Positions 16,348 through 26,420 are shown, counted from the first letter of the stretch. The stretch: DNA of 64,000 nt from Halorussus marinus (GCF_004765795.1 NZ_SBIV01000006.1:124001-188000), one strand, 5' to 3'. A program made the numbers and translations. Notes: generated by a model not told the origin, from the letters alone.

Positions 16348-17267
16348 TGGCGGACGAACACCAGTTCATCGAAGACGGGCTCCAGCGCTCCCAGATCGAC
16401 GAGTTCTTCAGCGACGAACTCGGGCGCGCCGGCTACGGCGGCATGGACGTCGCCAAGACCCCGATGGGAACCCAGATCGTGCTGAAGGCCGAGAAGCCCG
16501 GCATGGTCATCGGCAAGGGCGGCAAGAACATCCGGAAGATCACCACCCAGCTCGAGGAGCGGTTCGACCTCGACGACCCGCAGATCGACGTTCAGGAGGT
16601 CGACGAGCCCGACCTGAACGCCCGGATCGTCGCCGACCGGCTCGCAAACGCCCTCGAACGCGGCTGGTACTTCCGGAAGGCCGGCCACACCACCATCGAC
16701 CGAATCATGGACGCGGGCGCGCTCGGCGCCGAGATCGTCCTCTCGGGCAAGGTGTCCGGGGCGCGTTCGCGCGTCGAGAAGTTCAACCGCGGCTACATCA
16801 AGCACAACGGCGAACCCGCCGAGGACATCGTCGACCACGGCCAGGGCGTCGCGGTGATGAAGCTCGGCACTATCGGCGTGGACGTCAAGATCATCCCGCC
16901 GGGCGCCGACCTCCCCGACGACTTCGAGATCCACGAGGGCGCGAGCCCCGAAGAGGTCGTCCCGGAGGCCGTCGAGGCCAACGAGTCGGTCGAGGAACTG
17001 CTCGACGAGCCGACCGACGAAGAACTCGAAGAGCTCGGCGCCGACGAGGCGGCCGAAGACGCCGACGAGTCCGACGAGCAGGCAGTCGACGAAGAGGTCG
17101 TCGAGGAGGTCCTCGAAGAGGAGACCGCGACAGACGAGGAGTCCGACGCGGACGCCGAGGCCGACGAGTCGGTCGAAGAGGAGCTCGACGAACTCGAAGA
17201 AGAGGTCGAACAGGAAGCCGAGGAGCTCATGGACGAGATGGACTCCGACGAGGAGGGTGACGAATAA
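16347..17267 (+). CDS. rps3: 30S ribosomal protein uS3 with long acidic tail
   Basis: 306 residues. The type II KH motif 'VIGKGGKNIRKIT' is near residue 53, followed by the S3 C-terminal domain ('VSGARSRVEKFNRGYIKHNG'). The last 90 or so residues are almost only Glu, Asp, Ala, Val and Ser, an acidic tail typical of haloarchaeal uS3. Overlaps rpl22 and rpl29 by one base each. Confidence 0.97.
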   Translation: MADEHQFIEDGLQRSQIDEFFSDELGRAGYGGMDVAKTPMGTQIVLKAEKPGMVIGKGGKNIRKITTQLEERFDLDDPQIDVQEVDEPDLNARIVADRLANALERGWYFRKAGHTTIDRIMDAGALGAEIVLSGKVSGARSRVEKFNRGYIKHNGEPAEDIVDHGQGVAVMKLGTIGVDVKIIPPGADLPDDFEIHEGASPEEVVPEAVEANESVEELLDEPTDEELEELGADEAAEDADESDEQAVDEEVVEEVLEEETATDEESDADAEADESVEEELDELEEEVEQEAEELMDEMDSDEEGDE

Positions 17268-17485
17268 TGGCGATCGTTCACGTCGAGGAGATCCGCGACA
17301 TGACCCCGGCAGAGCGCGAATCCGAGCTCGAAGAGCTCGAGACCGAACTGCTCAACGCGAAGGCCGTGAAGGCCGCGGGTGGCGCGCCCGAGGACCCCGG
17401 CCGATTCCAGGAACTGCGCCGGACCATCGCGCGCATCAAGACGGTCCAGCGCGAGAAAGGCGACCTGGACGAAGACGACGAATAA
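17267..17485 (+). CDS. rpl29: 50S ribosomal protein uL29
   Basis: 72 residues forming two long helices: 'EEIRDMTPAERESELEELET' and 'GRFQELRRTIARIKTVQREK'. Located at the tunnel exit next to uL23. One-base overlap with rps3; the RNase P subunit gene follows after one base. Confidence 0.96.
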   Translation: MAIVHVEEIRDMTPAERESELEELETELLNAKAVKAAGGAPEDPGRFQELRRTIARIKTVQREKGDLDEDDE

Positions 17486-17486
17486 C

Positions 17487-17915
17487 ATGCCACTCACACC
17501 CGAAACGCTGACGCGACACGAGCTCAACGGGCTGTCGGTCCGCGTCGTGGACGCGGCCAATCCGGACCTCGTCGGAATCGAGGGCCGGGTGGTCGCCGAG
17601 ACGCGGGCCACGCTGAGCGTCGCGTCGGCCGATCGGGTGCGGCAGGTGCAAAAGCAGGGCTCGACGTTCGAGTTCGCGCTCACAGATGAACCCGCCGACT
17701 GCTCCGGGCCGCGCTCGGAGCCCCGTCCCGTCTCGCGTGACGGCGCCGCCAAGGAGTCGGGGACCGCGTCCAAACGGGGATCGGAAACTGCCGGAGGTCG
17801 CTCCGGTCAGTCTGGTCACTGCGAGGGCGTGGCCTACGTTACGGTGGATGGCGCGCGACTGCTCTCACGACCCGAACTACGCACCGAGAAGGCAGGTGAA
17901 TCCAGATGGCAATAG
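17487..17915 (+). CDS. rnp1: RNase P protein component 1 (Rpp29/Rnp1) with insertion
   Basis: 142 residues from ATG at 17487. The Sm-like barrel is visible as '[20 protein letters not shown]', '[16 protein letters not shown]' and C-terminal '[18 protein letters not shown]'. Rnp1 binds the RNA subunit and aids 5' maturation of tRNA. About 45 residues rich in Ser, Gly, Lys and Arg (roughly 70-113) split the barrel between strands and lack the acidic bias of its neighbours. Position between uL29 and uS17 is the classical archaeal one. The end overlaps rps17 by ten bases. Confidence 0.9.
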   Translation: MPLTPETLTRHELNGLSVRVVDAANPDLVGIEGRVVAETRATLSVASADRVRQVQKQGSTFEFALTDEPADCSGPRSEPRPVSRDGAAKESGTASKRGSETAGGRSGQSGHCEGVAYVTVDGARLLSRPELRTEKAGESRWQ

Positions 17916-18286
17916 GACTGAACGTAACAGAACCGGAGGAGACCTGCTCCGACGAGAACTGTCCCTTCCACGGAACGCTTTCCGTGCGCGGACAGACCCT
18001 CGAAGGAGAGGTCGCCTCCACAGACATGGACAAGACCGTGATCGTCGAGCGAGAGTACGACGTTCCGGTGCCGAAGTACGACCGGTACATGAAACGCCGG
18101 TCCCGCGTTCCGGCTCACGCGCCGGAGTGCCTCGGCCTGGAAGTCGGCGACACGGTTCGTATCGCAGAGACCCGACCGCTTTCGAAGACGAAGTCCCACG
18201 TCGTCGTCGAGACCCTCGACACGACCGAGGACTTCGGAGCGGGCGGCACCGAACACGCCGAAACCGACGAGGAGGGCGAAGACTGA
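17906..18286 (+). CDS. rps17: 30S ribosomal protein uS17
   Basis: 126 residues. Archaeal uS17 features: '[16 protein letters not shown]' near the N-terminus, then '[20 protein letters not shown]' and '[20 protein letters not shown]'. The C-terminus carries an acidic extension. Ten-base overlap with rnp1 and one-base overlap with rpl14 (TGATG). Confidence 0.96.
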   Translation: MAIGLNVTEPEETCSDENCPFHGTLSVRGQTLEGEVASTDMDKTVIVEREYDVPVPKYDRYMKRRSRVPAHAPECLGLEVGDTVRIAETRPLSKTKSHVVVETLDTTEDFGAGGTEHAETDEEGED

Positions 18287-18684
18287 TGGAGGCACTGAAG
18301 GCTGACGTCACGCAGGGCCTCGCGAAGGGCTCGCTGCTGACCTGCGCCGACAACACCGGCGCGCGCGAAGTCAAGGTCATCAGCGTCTCCGGCTACTCGG
18401 GCACCAAGAGCCGACACCCCAAGGCGGGGATCGGCGACAAGGTGACCGTCTCGGTCACCAAGGGTACCCCCGAGATGCGCCGGCAGGTGCTGGAGGCGGT
18501 CGTCGTCCGCCAGCGCAAGCCCATCCGTCGCCCCGACGGCACCCGCGTCAAGTTCGAAGACAACGCGGCCGTCATCATCGACGACGTCGAAGAGCCCCGC
18601 GGGACCGAGATCAAGGGTCCGATCGCGCGGGAAGTCGCCGAACGGTTCGGCTCGATCGCGAGCACGGCTACGATGATAGTATGA
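18286..18684 (+). CDS. rpl14: 50S ribosomal protein uL14
   Basis: 132 residues, start [18 protein letters not shown]. Contains '[15 protein letters not shown]' and '[19 protein letters not shown]', the core barrel of uL14, which contacts the GTPase-factor side of the large subunit. Coupled to rps17 by a one-base overlap and to rpl24 by a four-base overlap. Confidence 0.97.
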   Translation: MEALKADVTQGLAKGSLLTCADNTGAREVKVISVSGYSGTKSRHPKAGIGDKVTVSVTKGTPEMRRQVLEAVVVRQRKPIRRPDGTRVKFEDNAAVIIDDVEEPRGTEIKGPIAREVAERFGSIASTATMIV

Positions 18685-19037
18685 CTGAACAACCACGCAA
18701 ACAGCGAAACCAGACCGAAAGCGCCTCGCTCCACGAGCGTCACAAGCAGGTCAACGCCACGCTGTCCGACGACCTCCGCGAGGAGTTCGACACCCGGCGC
18801 GTCCGGGTCAACGCGGGCGACACCGTCGAGGTGATGCGCGGTGACTACGCCGGCGAAGAAGGCGAAGTCATCGACGTCGACCTCCGCGACGCGGTCGTTC
18901 GCGTCGAGGACGTGACGACCGAGAAGGCAGACGGGGAGGAAGTGCCCCGGGCGCTCGACGCGAGCAACCTCCGCGTGACCGACCTCGACCTCGAGGACGA
19001 CGTGCGCGAGGCGCGCCTCCGAGGTGACGACGAATGA
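18681..19037 (+). CDS. rpl24: 50S ribosomal protein uL24
   Basis: 118 residues. KOW motif '[20 protein letters not shown]' with the Gly turn in place; the N-terminal '[20 protein letters not shown]' is typical of archaeal/eukaryotic uL24. An early assembly protein. ATGA overlaps at both ends. Confidence 0.96.
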   Translation: MTEQPRKQRNQTESASLHERHKQVNATLSDDLREEFDTRRVRVNAGDTVEVMRGDYAGEEGEVIDVDLRDAVVRVEDVTTEKADGEEVPRALDASNLRVTDLDLEDDVREARLRGDDE

Positions 19038-19777
19038 GCAACCACCAGAAACGACTCTCCGTTCCGAAGTCCTGGCCGGTCGAGCGCAAGACCGAGACGT
19101 TCACCGTGAAGGCCCAAGGCCCCCACGGCGAGGACGGCGTCCCGCTGCTGATCGTGCTGCGGGACGTGCTGGGCTACGTCGCGTCGCGGAAGGAAGCCCG
19201 CTACGCGCTCGAACAGGGCACGGTGCTGGTCAACGGCGACGCGAACGTCGCCGAGGACCGTCCCATCGGGATGTTCGACATCCTGGCGTTCACCGAGCGC
19301 GACGAGTACTACCGGGTGTTCCCCGACGAGGGCGGTCGGCTCGCGCTGACCCCCATCGACGCCGCGGACGCCGACAGCAAGCTCTCGAAGATCGAGGACA
19401 AGACGAAGGTCGCCGGCGGCCGGACGCAGCTCAACCTCCACGACGGGCAGAACCTGCTCGTCGAGGACGACGAGTACGCCGCCAAAGACTCGATCGTCAT
19501 CGACAACGACGACGGCGAGATCGTCGCCCACTTCCCCTACGAAGAGGGGAGCCTCGTGACCGCGGTTCGGGGGTCCCACGCCGGCGACATCGGCGAGGTC
19601 GACGAGATCCAGACCACTCCCGGCAGCGGTTCGAACAACGTCGTGGTCGACGCTGGCGACGACTCGTTCGAGACGGTCGAGGAGTACGTCGTCGTCATCG
19701 ACGAGAACTTCGTCGGCGACGAGGCGGACGCCGCCTCTGACGACGAGAGCTCCGAGGACGGAGGTGACGACGAATGA
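19034..19777 (+). CDS. rps4e: 30S ribosomal protein eS4
   Basis: 247 residues. Archaeal/eukaryotic-specific small-subunit protein with an S4-type RNA-binding stretch ('[20 protein letters not shown]'), a central domain and a KOW-like segment ('[15 protein letters not shown]'). The last 25 residues are acidic. ATGA overlaps with rpl24 and rpl5. Confidence 0.96.
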   Translation: MSNHQKRLSVPKSWPVERKTETFTVKAQGPHGEDGVPLLIVLRDVLGYVASRKEARYALEQGTVLVNGDANVAEDRPIGMFDILAFTERDEYYRVFPDEGGRLALTPIDAADADSKLSKIEDKTKVAGGRTQLNLHDGQNLLVEDDEYAAKDSIVIDNDDGEIVAHFPYEEGSLVTAVRGSHAGDIGEVDEIQTTPGSGSNNVVVDAGDDSFETVEEYVVVIDENFVGDEADAASDDESSEDGGDDE

Positions 19778-20298
19778 GCGAGTCGCAGGCCGACTTCCAC
19801 GAGATGCGGGAGCCGACCATCGAGAAGATCGTCGTCCACATGGGCGTCGGCGAGGGCGGCCGCGCGCTCGCGGACGCCGAGGAGATCATCGAGGACGTCA
19901 CCGGCCAGCAGAGCGTTCGGACGCAGGCGAAGGCCACCAAGCCCGAGTTCGGCATCCGGCAGGGCGACCCGATCGGCGCGAAGGTCACCCTGCGCGACGA
20001 CGAGGCCGAGGAGTTCCTCGAGACGGCACTCCCCATCGCGGACGTTTCGGCCGGGCAGTTCGACGACACCGGGAACTTCAGCTTCGGCATCGAGGAGCAC
20101 ACCGAGTTCCCGAGCCAGGAGTACGACCCCAACGTCGGCATCTACGGGCTCGACGTGACGGTCAATCTCGTCCGTCCCGGCTACCGTGTCTCGAAGCGAG
20201 ACAAGGTGACCCGTTCGATTCCGTCGGGTCATCGACTGAGCGCAGAGGACGCCATCGCGTACCTCGAAGCCAACTTCGACGTGGAGATAGAGCAATGA
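19774..20298 (+). CDS. rpl5: 50S ribosomal protein uL5
   Basis: 174 residues. '[20 protein letters not shown]' and '[20 protein letters not shown]' are typical of archaeal uL5, which holds 5S rRNA in the central protuberance with uL18. Four-base overlap with both neighbours. Confidence 0.97.
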   Translation: MSESQADFHEMREPTIEKIVVHMGVGEGGRALADAEEIIEDVTGQQSVRTQAKATKPEFGIRQGDPIGAKVTLRDDEAEEFLETALPIADVSAGQFDDTGNFSFGIEEHTEFPSQEYDPNVGIYGLDVTVNLVRPGYRVSKRDKVTRSIPSGHRLSAEDAIAYLEANFDVEIEQ

Positions 20299-20477
20299 GC
20301 GAAAGCGAAACCGAATCCGACGCGACGGGAGAGCACGCGGCCAAACGCACTGGCCAGATCGAGGAGTGCCAGCGCTGTGGCCGCAAGCAGGGACTGGTCG
20401 GCAAGTACGACATCAATCTGTGTCGCCAGTGCTTCCGCGAGATCGCCCGAAGCATGGGATTCAAGAAGTACCGATAA
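20295..20477 (+). CDS. rps14: 30S ribosomal protein uS14, zinc-binding
   Basis: 60 residues starting inside the last codons of rpl5. Two CxxC pairs ('CQRCGRK' and 'LCRQCFRE') form the zinc site of type Z uS14; the C-terminal '[10 protein letters not shown]' is conserved. The N-terminal 20 residues are an acidic extension. Confidence 0.96.
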   Translation: MSESETESDATGEHAAKRTGQIEECQRCGRKQGLVGKYDINLCRQCFREIARSMGFKKYR

Positions 20478-20479
20478 CC

Positions 20480-20872
20480 ATGGCAGGAAACGATCCGCTG
20501 GCCAACGCACTCTCGGGCGTGGACAACGCCGAGAGCGTCGGGCATCTGAGCCACACGGTACAGCCCGCCTCGAACGAGATCGGCAGCGTACTCGAAGTCC
20601 TCTACGACCGAGGGTACATCGACGGCTTCGAGTTCGTCGACGACGGTAAAGCCGGAGAGTTCGAGGTCGAACTGAAAGGCGCAATCAACGAGTGCGGCGC
20701 GGTCAAGCCCCGGTACTCGGCCGGGGCCGACGAGTTCGAGAAGTGGGAGAAGCGGTTCCTCCCCGCCCGGGACTACGGGGCGCTCGTCGTCACGACCAGC
20801 CGCGGCGTCATGAGCCACTACGAGGCCCGCGAGCGCGGCGTCGGTGGCCAGATCATCGCCTACGTGTACTAA
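20480..20872 (+). CDS. rps8: 30S ribosomal protein uS8
   Basis: 130 residues from ATG at 20480. Contains '[19 protein letters not shown]' and the C-terminal rRNA-binding '[20 protein letters not shown]'. Central platform protein of the small subunit. Two bases separate it from both neighbours. Confidence 0.97.
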   Translation: MAGNDPLANALSGVDNAESVGHLSHTVQPASNEIGSVLEVLYDRGYIDGFEFVDDGKAGEFEVELKGAINECGAVKPRYSAGADEFEKWEKRFLPARDYGALVVTTSRGVMSHYEARERGVGGQIIAYVY

Positions 20873-20874
20873 CA

Positions 20875-21411
20875 ATGGCACGAGTAGAACTGGAAATTCC
20901 GGACGAGGTAACCGCCGAGATGGACCACCTCGAACTCACCGTCGAGGGTCCGAACGGCGCCGTCACCCGACGCCTCTGGTACCCCGACGTGACCGTCGAA
21001 ACGGACGACGGCTCGGTGGTCATCGAGAGCGAGGAGAACGACGCGAAGACGAACGCGACCGTCGGCACGTTCGAGAGCCACGTTCGCAACATGTTCCACG
21101 GCGTGACCGAGGGCTGGGAGTACACCATGGAGGTGTTTTACTCTCACTTCCCGATGCAGGTCCGCGCCGAGGGCGACGAGGTCGTCATCGAGAACTTCCT
21201 CGGAGAGAAAGCCCCGCGACGGACCGACGTTCACGGCGACACGACCGTCGACGTGGACGACGAGGTCGTCCGTCTCAGCGGCCCGAGCATCGAGGACGTC
21301 GGCCAGACCGCCGCGGACATCGAGCAGTTGACCCGCGTGCAGGACAAGGACACCCGCGTGTTCCAGGACGGCGTCTACATCACCGAGAAGCCCCAGACTG
21401 GAGGTGTCTAA
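20875..21411 (+). CDS. rpl6: 50S ribosomal protein uL6
   Basis: 178 residues made of two related alpha/beta domains, with 'VEGPNGAVTRRLWYPDVTVE', 'NMFHGVTEGWEYTMEVFYSH' and 'FLGEKAPRRTDVHGDTTVDV'. Lies near the factor-binding site of the large subunit. Confidence 0.97.
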   Translation: MARVELEIPDEVTAEMDHLELTVEGPNGAVTRRLWYPDVTVETDDGSVVIESEENDAKTNATVGTFESHVRNMFHGVTEGWEYTMEVFYSHFPMQVRAEGDEVVIENFLGEKAPRRTDVHGDTTVDVDDEVVRLSGPSIEDVGQTAADIEQLTRVQDKDTRVFQDGVYITEKPQTGGV

Positions 21412-21414
21412 CGA

Positions 21415-22119
21415 ATGGCAGACGAACCCCAAGAGCTTGAAGACATCAGCGGCGTCGGCCCGAGCAAGGCCGACTCGCTGCGCGAGGCCGGCTTCGACGC
21501 CGTCGAGGACGTCAAGGCGGCCAGTCAGGACGAGCTCGCCGAGGTCGAAGGCATCGGGAACGCCCTCGCGGCCCGCATCAAGGCGGACGTGGGCGGGCTC
21601 GAAGTCGAGGACGAGACCGAGGCAGAGATCGAAGAAGACGAGACCGAAGCCGACGAGGCCGAGGCCGAGGAGGTCGAGACCGAACTCCAGCCCCGCGGGC
21701 TGGTCGACAAGACGCCCGACCTCACCGAGCGCGAGGAGGAACTGCTCGCCCAGCGCAAGCGCGTGGGCAAACCGCAGTTCAACCGTCAGGACTACCACAA
21801 GAAAAAGCGCACCCCGACCTCGTGGCGGCGTCCGAAGGGGACGCTGTCGAAACAGCGCCGCGGCATCAAGGGCAAGGGCCCGAAGGTCGAGGCGGGCTAC
21901 CGCACGCCGAAGGCGGTGCGCGGCAAGCACCCCAGCGGCTTCGAGGAAGTCCGCGTCCACAACGTCGACGACCTCGAGGGCGTCGACGGCGACCGCGAGG
22001 CGGTCCGCATCGCCTCGAAGGTCGGCGCCCGCAAGCGCGAGCGCATCGAAGAACAGGCAGAAGACCAGGGCGTCCGCGTCCTGAACCCGACCTACGAGGA
22101 AGTGGAGGTCGACGAATGA
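21415..22119 (+). CDS. rpl32e: 50S ribosomal protein eL32 with N-terminal helix-hairpin-helix domain
   Basis: 234 residues. The C-terminal half is eL32 ('[20 protein letters not shown]', '[19 protein letters not shown]'). The first 65 residues are an added helix-hairpin-helix domain ('[16 protein letters not shown]' and '[14 protein letters not shown]'), joined by an acidic linker of about 35 residues. This extension is known in haloarchaeal eL32. ATGA overlap with rpl19e. Confidence 0.95.
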   Translation: MADEPQELEDISGVGPSKADSLREAGFDAVEDVKAASQDELAEVEGIGNALAARIKADVGGLEVEDETEAEIEEDETEADEAEAEEVETELQPRGLVDKTPDLTEREEELLAQRKRVGKPQFNRQDYHKKKRTPTSWRRPKGTLSKQRRGIKGKGPKVEAGYRTPKAVRGKHPSGFEEVRVHNVDDLEGVDGDREAVRIASKVGARKRERIEEQAEDQGVRVLNPTYEEVEVDE

Positions 22120-22556
22120 CTGACCTGAACGCACAGAAGCGACTCGCCTCGGACGTGCTCGACGTCGGCGAGAACCGCGTCTGGTTCGACCCCGACGCGC
22201 AGGGCGACATCGCGGAGGCGATCACCCGCGAGGACATCCGCGAACTCGTCGAAGACGGCACGATTCGGGCCAAGGACAAGAAGGGCAACTCCCGCGGTCG
22301 CGCCCGCAAGCGCAAGCAAAAGCGCGACTACGGGCACCAGACCGGCCCCGGCACCCGCAAGGGGAAGGCGGGCGGTCGCCAGAACGAGAAAGAACAGTGG
22401 CAGAAGACGATCCGCGCACAGCGCCGGAAGCTCAAGGAACTCCGCGCCGAGGGTGAGATCACCCAGTCGCAGTACCGCGACCTCTACGACAAGGCGAAAG
22501 GCGGCGAGTTCCGGAGCGTCCGGTATCTGCTGAACTACATCGAGAGTAACTACTAA
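22116..22556 (+). CDS. rpl19e: 50S ribosomal protein eL19
   Basis: 146 residues from ATG at 22116. '[20 protein letters not shown]', '[17 protein letters not shown]' and the C-terminal helix are diagnostic. Archaeal/eukaryotic-specific protein near the tunnel exit that also bridges to the small subunit. Confidence 0.97.
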   Translation: MTDLNAQKRLASDVLDVGENRVWFDPDAQGDIAEAITREDIRELVEDGTIRAKDKKGNSRGRARKRKQKRDYGHQTGPGTRKGKAGGRQNEKEQWQKTIRAQRRKLKELRAEGEITQSQYRDLYDKAKGGEFRSVRYLLNYIESNY

Positions 22557-22558
22557 CC

Positions 22559-23110
22559 ATGGCAACAGGACCACGATACACGGTGCCGATGCGCCGTCGC
22601 CGCGAGGTCCGGACCAACTACCATCAGCGGTTGCGCCTGCTGAAATCCGGTAAGCCCCGGCTGGTCGCTCGCAAGAGCAACAAGCACGTCAGGGCGCAGC
22701 TGGTCACGATGGGTCCGGACGGCGACGAGACAGTCGCGAGCGCCTTCTCGGGCGACCTCGAGGAGTACGGCTGGGAGGCCCCCACGGGCAATCTCCCGAG
22801 CGCGTACCTCACGGGGTACCTGCTCGGAAAGCGTGCGCTCGACGCGGGGTACGAGGAGGCGGTGCTCGACATCGGCCTCAACACCGCGACGCCCGGCAAC
22901 AAGGCCTTCGCGGTGCAGGAGGGCGCTATCGACGCCGGCCTCGAGATCCCCCACAACGAGTCGGTGCTCGCCGACTGGTCGCGTAACCGCGGCGAACACA
23001 TCGCCGAGTACGCCCAACAGCGCGACGAGCCCCTCTACAGCGGGGAGTTCGACGCGACGGAACTGCCCGAGCACTTCGACGACGTGCTCGAAACGCTACA
23101 GGAGGACTAA
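22559..23110 (+). CDS. rpl18: 50S ribosomal protein uL18
   Basis: 183 residues. N-terminal basic 'PMRRRREVRTNYHQRLRLLK', 'RLVARKSNKHVRAQLV', and 'LTGYLLGKRALDAGYEEAVL'. Binds 5S rRNA together with uL5. Confidence 0.97.
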   Translation: MATGPRYTVPMRRRREVRTNYHQRLRLLKSGKPRLVARKSNKHVRAQLVTMGPDGDETVASAFSGDLEEYGWEAPTGNLPSAYLTGYLLGKRALDAGYEEAVLDIGLNTATPGNKAFAVQEGAIDAGLEIPHNESVLADWSRNRGEHIAEYAQQRDEPLYSGEFDATELPEHFDDVLETLQED

Positions 23111-23113
23111 CAC

Positions 23114-23761
23114 ATGTGTGCAAACCACGACGGCTGGGAACCCCAGACCCGTCTCGGCCGCAAAGTCGCCGAGGGCGAGATCGACACGATGGAGGACGCC
23201 CTCAACTCCGGCCTCCCGCTGAAGGAGTCCGAACTCGTCGACCAGCTCCTGCCGGGGCTCGAAGACGAGGTACTGGACATCAACATGGTCCAGCGGATGA
23301 CCGACTCCGGTCGCCGCGTGAAGTTCCGATGCGTCGTCGCGATCGGTAACCGCGACGGCTACGTCGGCTACGCGGAGGGCCGCGACGATCAGGTCGGCGG
23401 GGCCATCCAGAAGGCGATCGACATCGCGAAGCTCAACCTCATCAAGGTCAACCGCGGCGCCGGGTCGTGGGAGGACCGAAGCGACCGACCCCACTCGCTG
23501 GCCCGCCGGACGACCGGCAAGGCCGGCTCGGTCGAGGTCGAACTGATCCCCGCCCCGACCGGGCTGGGACTCGCGGCGACCGACACCGTCCGGAAGATTC
23601 TGGAACTGGGCGGCGTCGAGAACGCCTGGACCAAGAGCCACGGCAACACCCGCACCACGCTCAACCTCGCCAAGGCGACCTACAACGCCCTGGAGAACGC
23701 CGCCGAGTCGCGCGGCCCGCGAGGTCAGGTGGACTTCGAAGAGGAGGTAGCCGACTCATGA
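23114..23761 (+). CDS. rps5: 30S ribosomal protein uS5
   Basis: 215 residues. Double-stranded-RNA-binding-like N-terminal domain with '[20 protein letters not shown]', then '[20 protein letters not shown]' and 'NRGAGSWED'. Important for decoding accuracy. ATGA overlap with rpl30. Confidence 0.97.
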   Translation: MCANHDGWEPQTRLGRKVAEGEIDTMEDALNSGLPLKESELVDQLLPGLEDEVLDINMVQRMTDSGRRVKFRCVVAIGNRDGYVGYAEGRDDQVGGAIQKAIDIAKLNLIKVNRGAGSWEDRSDRPHSLARRTTGKAGSVEVELIPAPTGLGLAATDTVRKILELGGVENAWTKSHGNTRTTLNLAKATYNALENAAESRGPRGQVDFEEEVADS

Positions 23762-24222
23762 AGGCGGTCGTCCAGATTCGGGGCGAAGTCGACATGAGCG
23801 GGGACATCCAGGACACCCTGGAGATGCTCAACATCCACCGCGTGAACCACTGCGCGCTGGTCCCCGACGGCGACGCCTACCGCGGGATGATCACGAAGGT
23901 CAACGACTACACCGCGTACGGCGAACCGAGCCAGGACGTGCTCGAAACCCTGCTCGAGAAGCGCGCCGAGCCCGCCGAGGGTTCGGCCGACGTCGACGAC
24001 GAGTGGGTCGCGGACAACACCGACTACGACGGCGTCAGCGACCTTGCGTCGGCACTGCTCGACGACGAGACGACCCTGCGCGAGCAGGGACTCGCACCGG
24101 TCCTTCGCCTCCACCCGCCGCGGGGCGGCCACGAGGGGCTCAAACACCCCGTCGTGGAGGGCGGCGAACTCGGCAAGCACGACACCGAGGAGATCGACGC
24201 GCTCCTCAAGGCGATGCGATAA
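23758..24222 (+). CDS. rpl30: 50S ribosomal protein uL30
   Basis: 154 residues from ATG at 23758. '[20 protein letters not shown]', '[15 protein letters not shown]' and '[17 protein letters not shown]' are characteristic of the long archaeal uL30. Confidence 0.96.
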   Translation: MKAVVQIRGEVDMSGDIQDTLEMLNIHRVNHCALVPDGDAYRGMITKVNDYTAYGEPSQDVLETLLEKRAEPAEGSADVDDEWVADNTDYDGVSDLASALLDDETTLREQGLAPVLRLHPPRGGHEGLKHPVVEGGELGKHDTEEIDALLKAMR

Positions 24223-24224
24223 CC

Positions 24225-24701
24225 ATGACGGACAAGAAACGACGACAGCGCGGCTCTCGCACCCACGGCGGCGGCACGCACAAGAACCGGCGCGGCGCCG
24301 GCAACCGCGGCGGCCGCGGGCGCGCGGGACGCGACAAACACGAGTTCCACAACTACGAACCGCTCGGCAAGCACGGCTTCTCCCGGCCGGAGAAGGTCAA
24401 AGAGGAGGTCCTGACCGTCACCGTCCAGAAGCTCGACGAGGACGCGGCCCTGCTGGCCGCCGACGGCGACGCCGAGGAGACCGACTCGGGCTACCGACTC
24501 GACGCTCGCGACATCGTCGACGACGGCTGGGACGTCGACGCCGTCAAGGTGCTCGGCGACGGCCAGGTCCGCAACGAGCTCGAAGTCACCGCCGACGCCT
24601 TCTCGGCGAGCGCGGTCGAGCTCATCGAGGAGGAGGGCGGCGAGGCGGTCCTCAGCGAGCGCGCCGAGGACGAAGACGACGAAGACGCCGACGACGAGTA
24701 A
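24225..24701 (+). CDS. rpl15: 50S ribosomal protein uL15
   Basis: 158 residues from ATG at 24225. The Gly/Arg-rich N-terminus ('RGSRTHGGGTHKNRRGAG') threads through rRNA. The C-terminus is strongly acidic. It is the last ribosomal gene of the cluster and is followed by a T-rich terminator-like tract. Confidence 0.96.
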   Translation: MTDKKRRQRGSRTHGGGTHKNRRGAGNRGGRGRAGRDKHEFHNYEPLGKHGFSRPEKVKEEVLTVTVQKLDEDAALLAADGDAEETDSGYRLDARDIVDDGWDVDAVKVLGDGQVRNELEVTADAFSASAVELIEEEGGEAVLSERAEDEDDEDADDE

Positions 24702-24710
24702 CGTCTCGGA

Positions 24711-24728
24711 GTTTTTCCGTTCTTTTTC
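24711..24728 (+). terminator. T-tract terminator after rpl15
   Basis: Two runs of T (24712-24716 and 24720-24727, broken once) begin ten bases after the rpl15 stop codon. T-rich stretches are the usual archaeal termination signal. secY, 190 bases further on, appears to have its own promoter. Confidence 0.55.
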
Positions 24729-24854
24729 GGCGGCGAGCGCCAGCCGTAGTCGTCTTGCGGCGGCGAGCTCGACCGGCGCGTGCGCCGCTTTCCTACCGGG
24801 TTCGTGGCGAATAGACGCGGCGCTTCGCCGCGGTCGAACGTGATCCAAAGCGAA

Positions 24855-24865
24855 GCACATACAAG
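24855..24865 (+). promoter_or_regulatory. Possible TATA box of secY
   Basis: GCACATACAAG with an upstream purine-rich CGAA lies about 30 bases before the secY ATG, giving a leaderless transcript. The match to a TATA consensus is modest. Confidence 0.4.
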
Positions 24866-24889
24866 CCCCCGTCCGATGTATTGCGATAT

Positions 24890-26356
24890 ATGAGTTGGAA
24901 AGAGACGGCCGAACCAGTCCTCAGCCGGATGCCCTCCGTGAGACGGCCGGAGGGCCACGTCCCGTTCAAGCGAAAGCTTGGCTGGACCGCGGGCGTGCTG
25001 GTTCTGTACTTCTTCCTCACGAACATCTTCCTGTACGGTGCCAACGAGACTGCCGACGTGTTCGGCCAGTTCCGGTCGATCCTGGCCGGCGGGCAGGGGA
25101 CCATCCTCCAGCTCGGTATCGGACCGATCGTCACCGCGAGCATCGTGTTGCAGCTGCTCGGCGGTGCCGACCTGCTCGGGCTCGACACCGACGACCCCCG
25201 CGATCAGATCCTCTATCAGGGCCTCCAGAAGCTGCTGGTGGTCGTGATGATCTTCCTGACCGGCCTGCCGATGGTGTTCGCCGGCAACTTCCTGCCCGCG
25301 GACCCGCAGGTCGCCCAGAGCCTCGGGATCGGCCTCGGGGGCGTCAAGTGGCTCATCTTCGCCCAGATCGCCGTCGGGGGGATCCTCATCCTGTTCATGG
25401 ACGAGATCGTGAGCAAGTGGGGCGTCGGCTCCGGGATCGGGCTGTTCATCATCGCCGGCGTGAGCCAGCGGCTCATCGGCGGCCTGTTCGCGTGGCCCGG
25501 GCTCGGCGAGCGGACAGGTCTGCTCGCGACCTGGTGGGGGATCGTCTCGGGGAGCGCCCAGAACATGCCCTCGCTGCTGACCGGCGACGGCATCCAGTAC
25601 CTCCTGACCGGGCCGGGTGGCATCCTCGCCATCTTCACGACGGTGTTCATCTTCGCGGTCGTCGTGTACGCCGAGAGCGTCCGGGTCGAGATCCCGCTCA
25701 GCCACGCCCGCGTGAAGGGCGCGCGGGGTCGGTTCCCGGTGAAGCTCATCTACGCGAGCGTCCTGCCGATGATCCTCGTCCGGGCGCTCCAGATGAACAT
25801 CCAGTTCCTCGGGCGCATCCTCAACAGCCAGCTCGGGGCTATGCCCGCGTGGCTCGGCCAGTACAGCCAGGGCCAGCCGACCGGCGGGCTGTTCTACTAC
25901 CTCGCGCCGGTACAGTCGCCCCAGCAGTGGATGTGGTGGGCGGCGGGCGCGACCCAGGAGCCGTGGCAGATCATGATCCGGGTCGCGGTAGACCTCACCT
26001 TCATGGTGATCGGCGGCGCCATCTTCGCCATCTTCTGGGTCGAGACCACCGACATGGGCCCGGAGGCCACCGCCAAGCAGATCCAGAACTCCGGGATGCA
26101 GATCCCCGGCTTCCGCCAGAACACCGGCGTCATCGAGAAGGTGATGGAGCGGTACATCCCGCAGGTCACCGTCATCGGCGGCGCGCTGGTCGGCCTGCTC
26201 GCGGTGATGGCGAACATGCTCGGCACCATCGGCGACGTCTCGGGGACGGGGCTGTTGCTGACGGTCTCGATCACGTACAAGATCTACGAGGAGATCGCCG
26301 AGGAGCAGCTGATGGAGATGCACCCGATGATGCGGGACATGTTCGGCTCGGACTGA
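24890..26356 (+). CDS. secY: Preprotein translocase subunit SecY (Sec61 alpha)
   Basis: 488 residues with ten predicted TM segments. Seen: an amphipathic N-terminus, the plug region, 'GIGPIVTASIVLQLLGGADL' (TM2), the cytoplasmic loop arginines in 'SHARVKGARGRFPVKLIYAS', and 'ISYKIYEEIAEEQ'-like C-terminal 'YKIYEEIAEEQLMEMHP'. It forms the protein-conducting channel with SecE and Sec61-beta. SecY closes the spc block as in other archaea. The preceding TTG at 24881 in frame is less likely than ATG 24890. Confidence 0.96.
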   Translation: MSWKETAEPVLSRMPSVRRPEGHVPFKRKLGWTAGVLVLYFFLTNIFLYGANETADVFGQFRSILAGGQGTILQLGIGPIVTASIVLQLLGGADLLGLDTDDPRDQILYQGLQKLLVVVMIFLTGLPMVFAGNFLPADPQVAQSLGIGLGGVKWLIFAQIAVGGILILFMDEIVSKWGVGSGIGLFIIAGVSQRLIGGLFAWPGLGERTGLLATWWGIVSGSAQNMPSLLTGDGIQYLLTGPGGILAIFTTVFIFAVVVYAESVRVEIPLSHARVKGARGRFPVKLIYASVLPMILVRALQMNIQFLGRILNSQLGAMPAWLGQYSQGQPTGGLFYYLAPVQSPQQWMWWAAGATQEPWQIMIRVAVDLTFMVIGGAIFAIFWVETTDMGPEATAKQIQNSGMQIPGFRQNTGVIEKVMERYIPQVTVIGGALVGLLAVMANMLGTIGDVSGTGLLLTVSITYKIYEEIAEEQLMEMHPMMRDMFGSD

Positions 26357-26420
26357 CCCCGATCCCGTCTCGCCCCGTCGCACCCAAACGTTTCTGTCGG
26401 TCGCCTCCGATTGCTGAGGC

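Noticed and set aside
16990-17264. Very biased acidic sequence in rps3 that could look like an inserted repeat
   Set aside because: Long acidic C-terminal tails are normal for haloarchaeal uS3.
21415-21620. Helix-hairpin-helix domain at the start of eL32, possibly a separate fused DNA-binding protein
   Set aside because: This extension is an established feature of haloarchaeal eL32.
24876-24893. Five-codon ORF (MYCDI) with ATGA overlap at the secY start
   Set aside because: The likely TATA box predicts transcription from about the secY ATG, so this ORF would not be transcribed from it; too short to judge.
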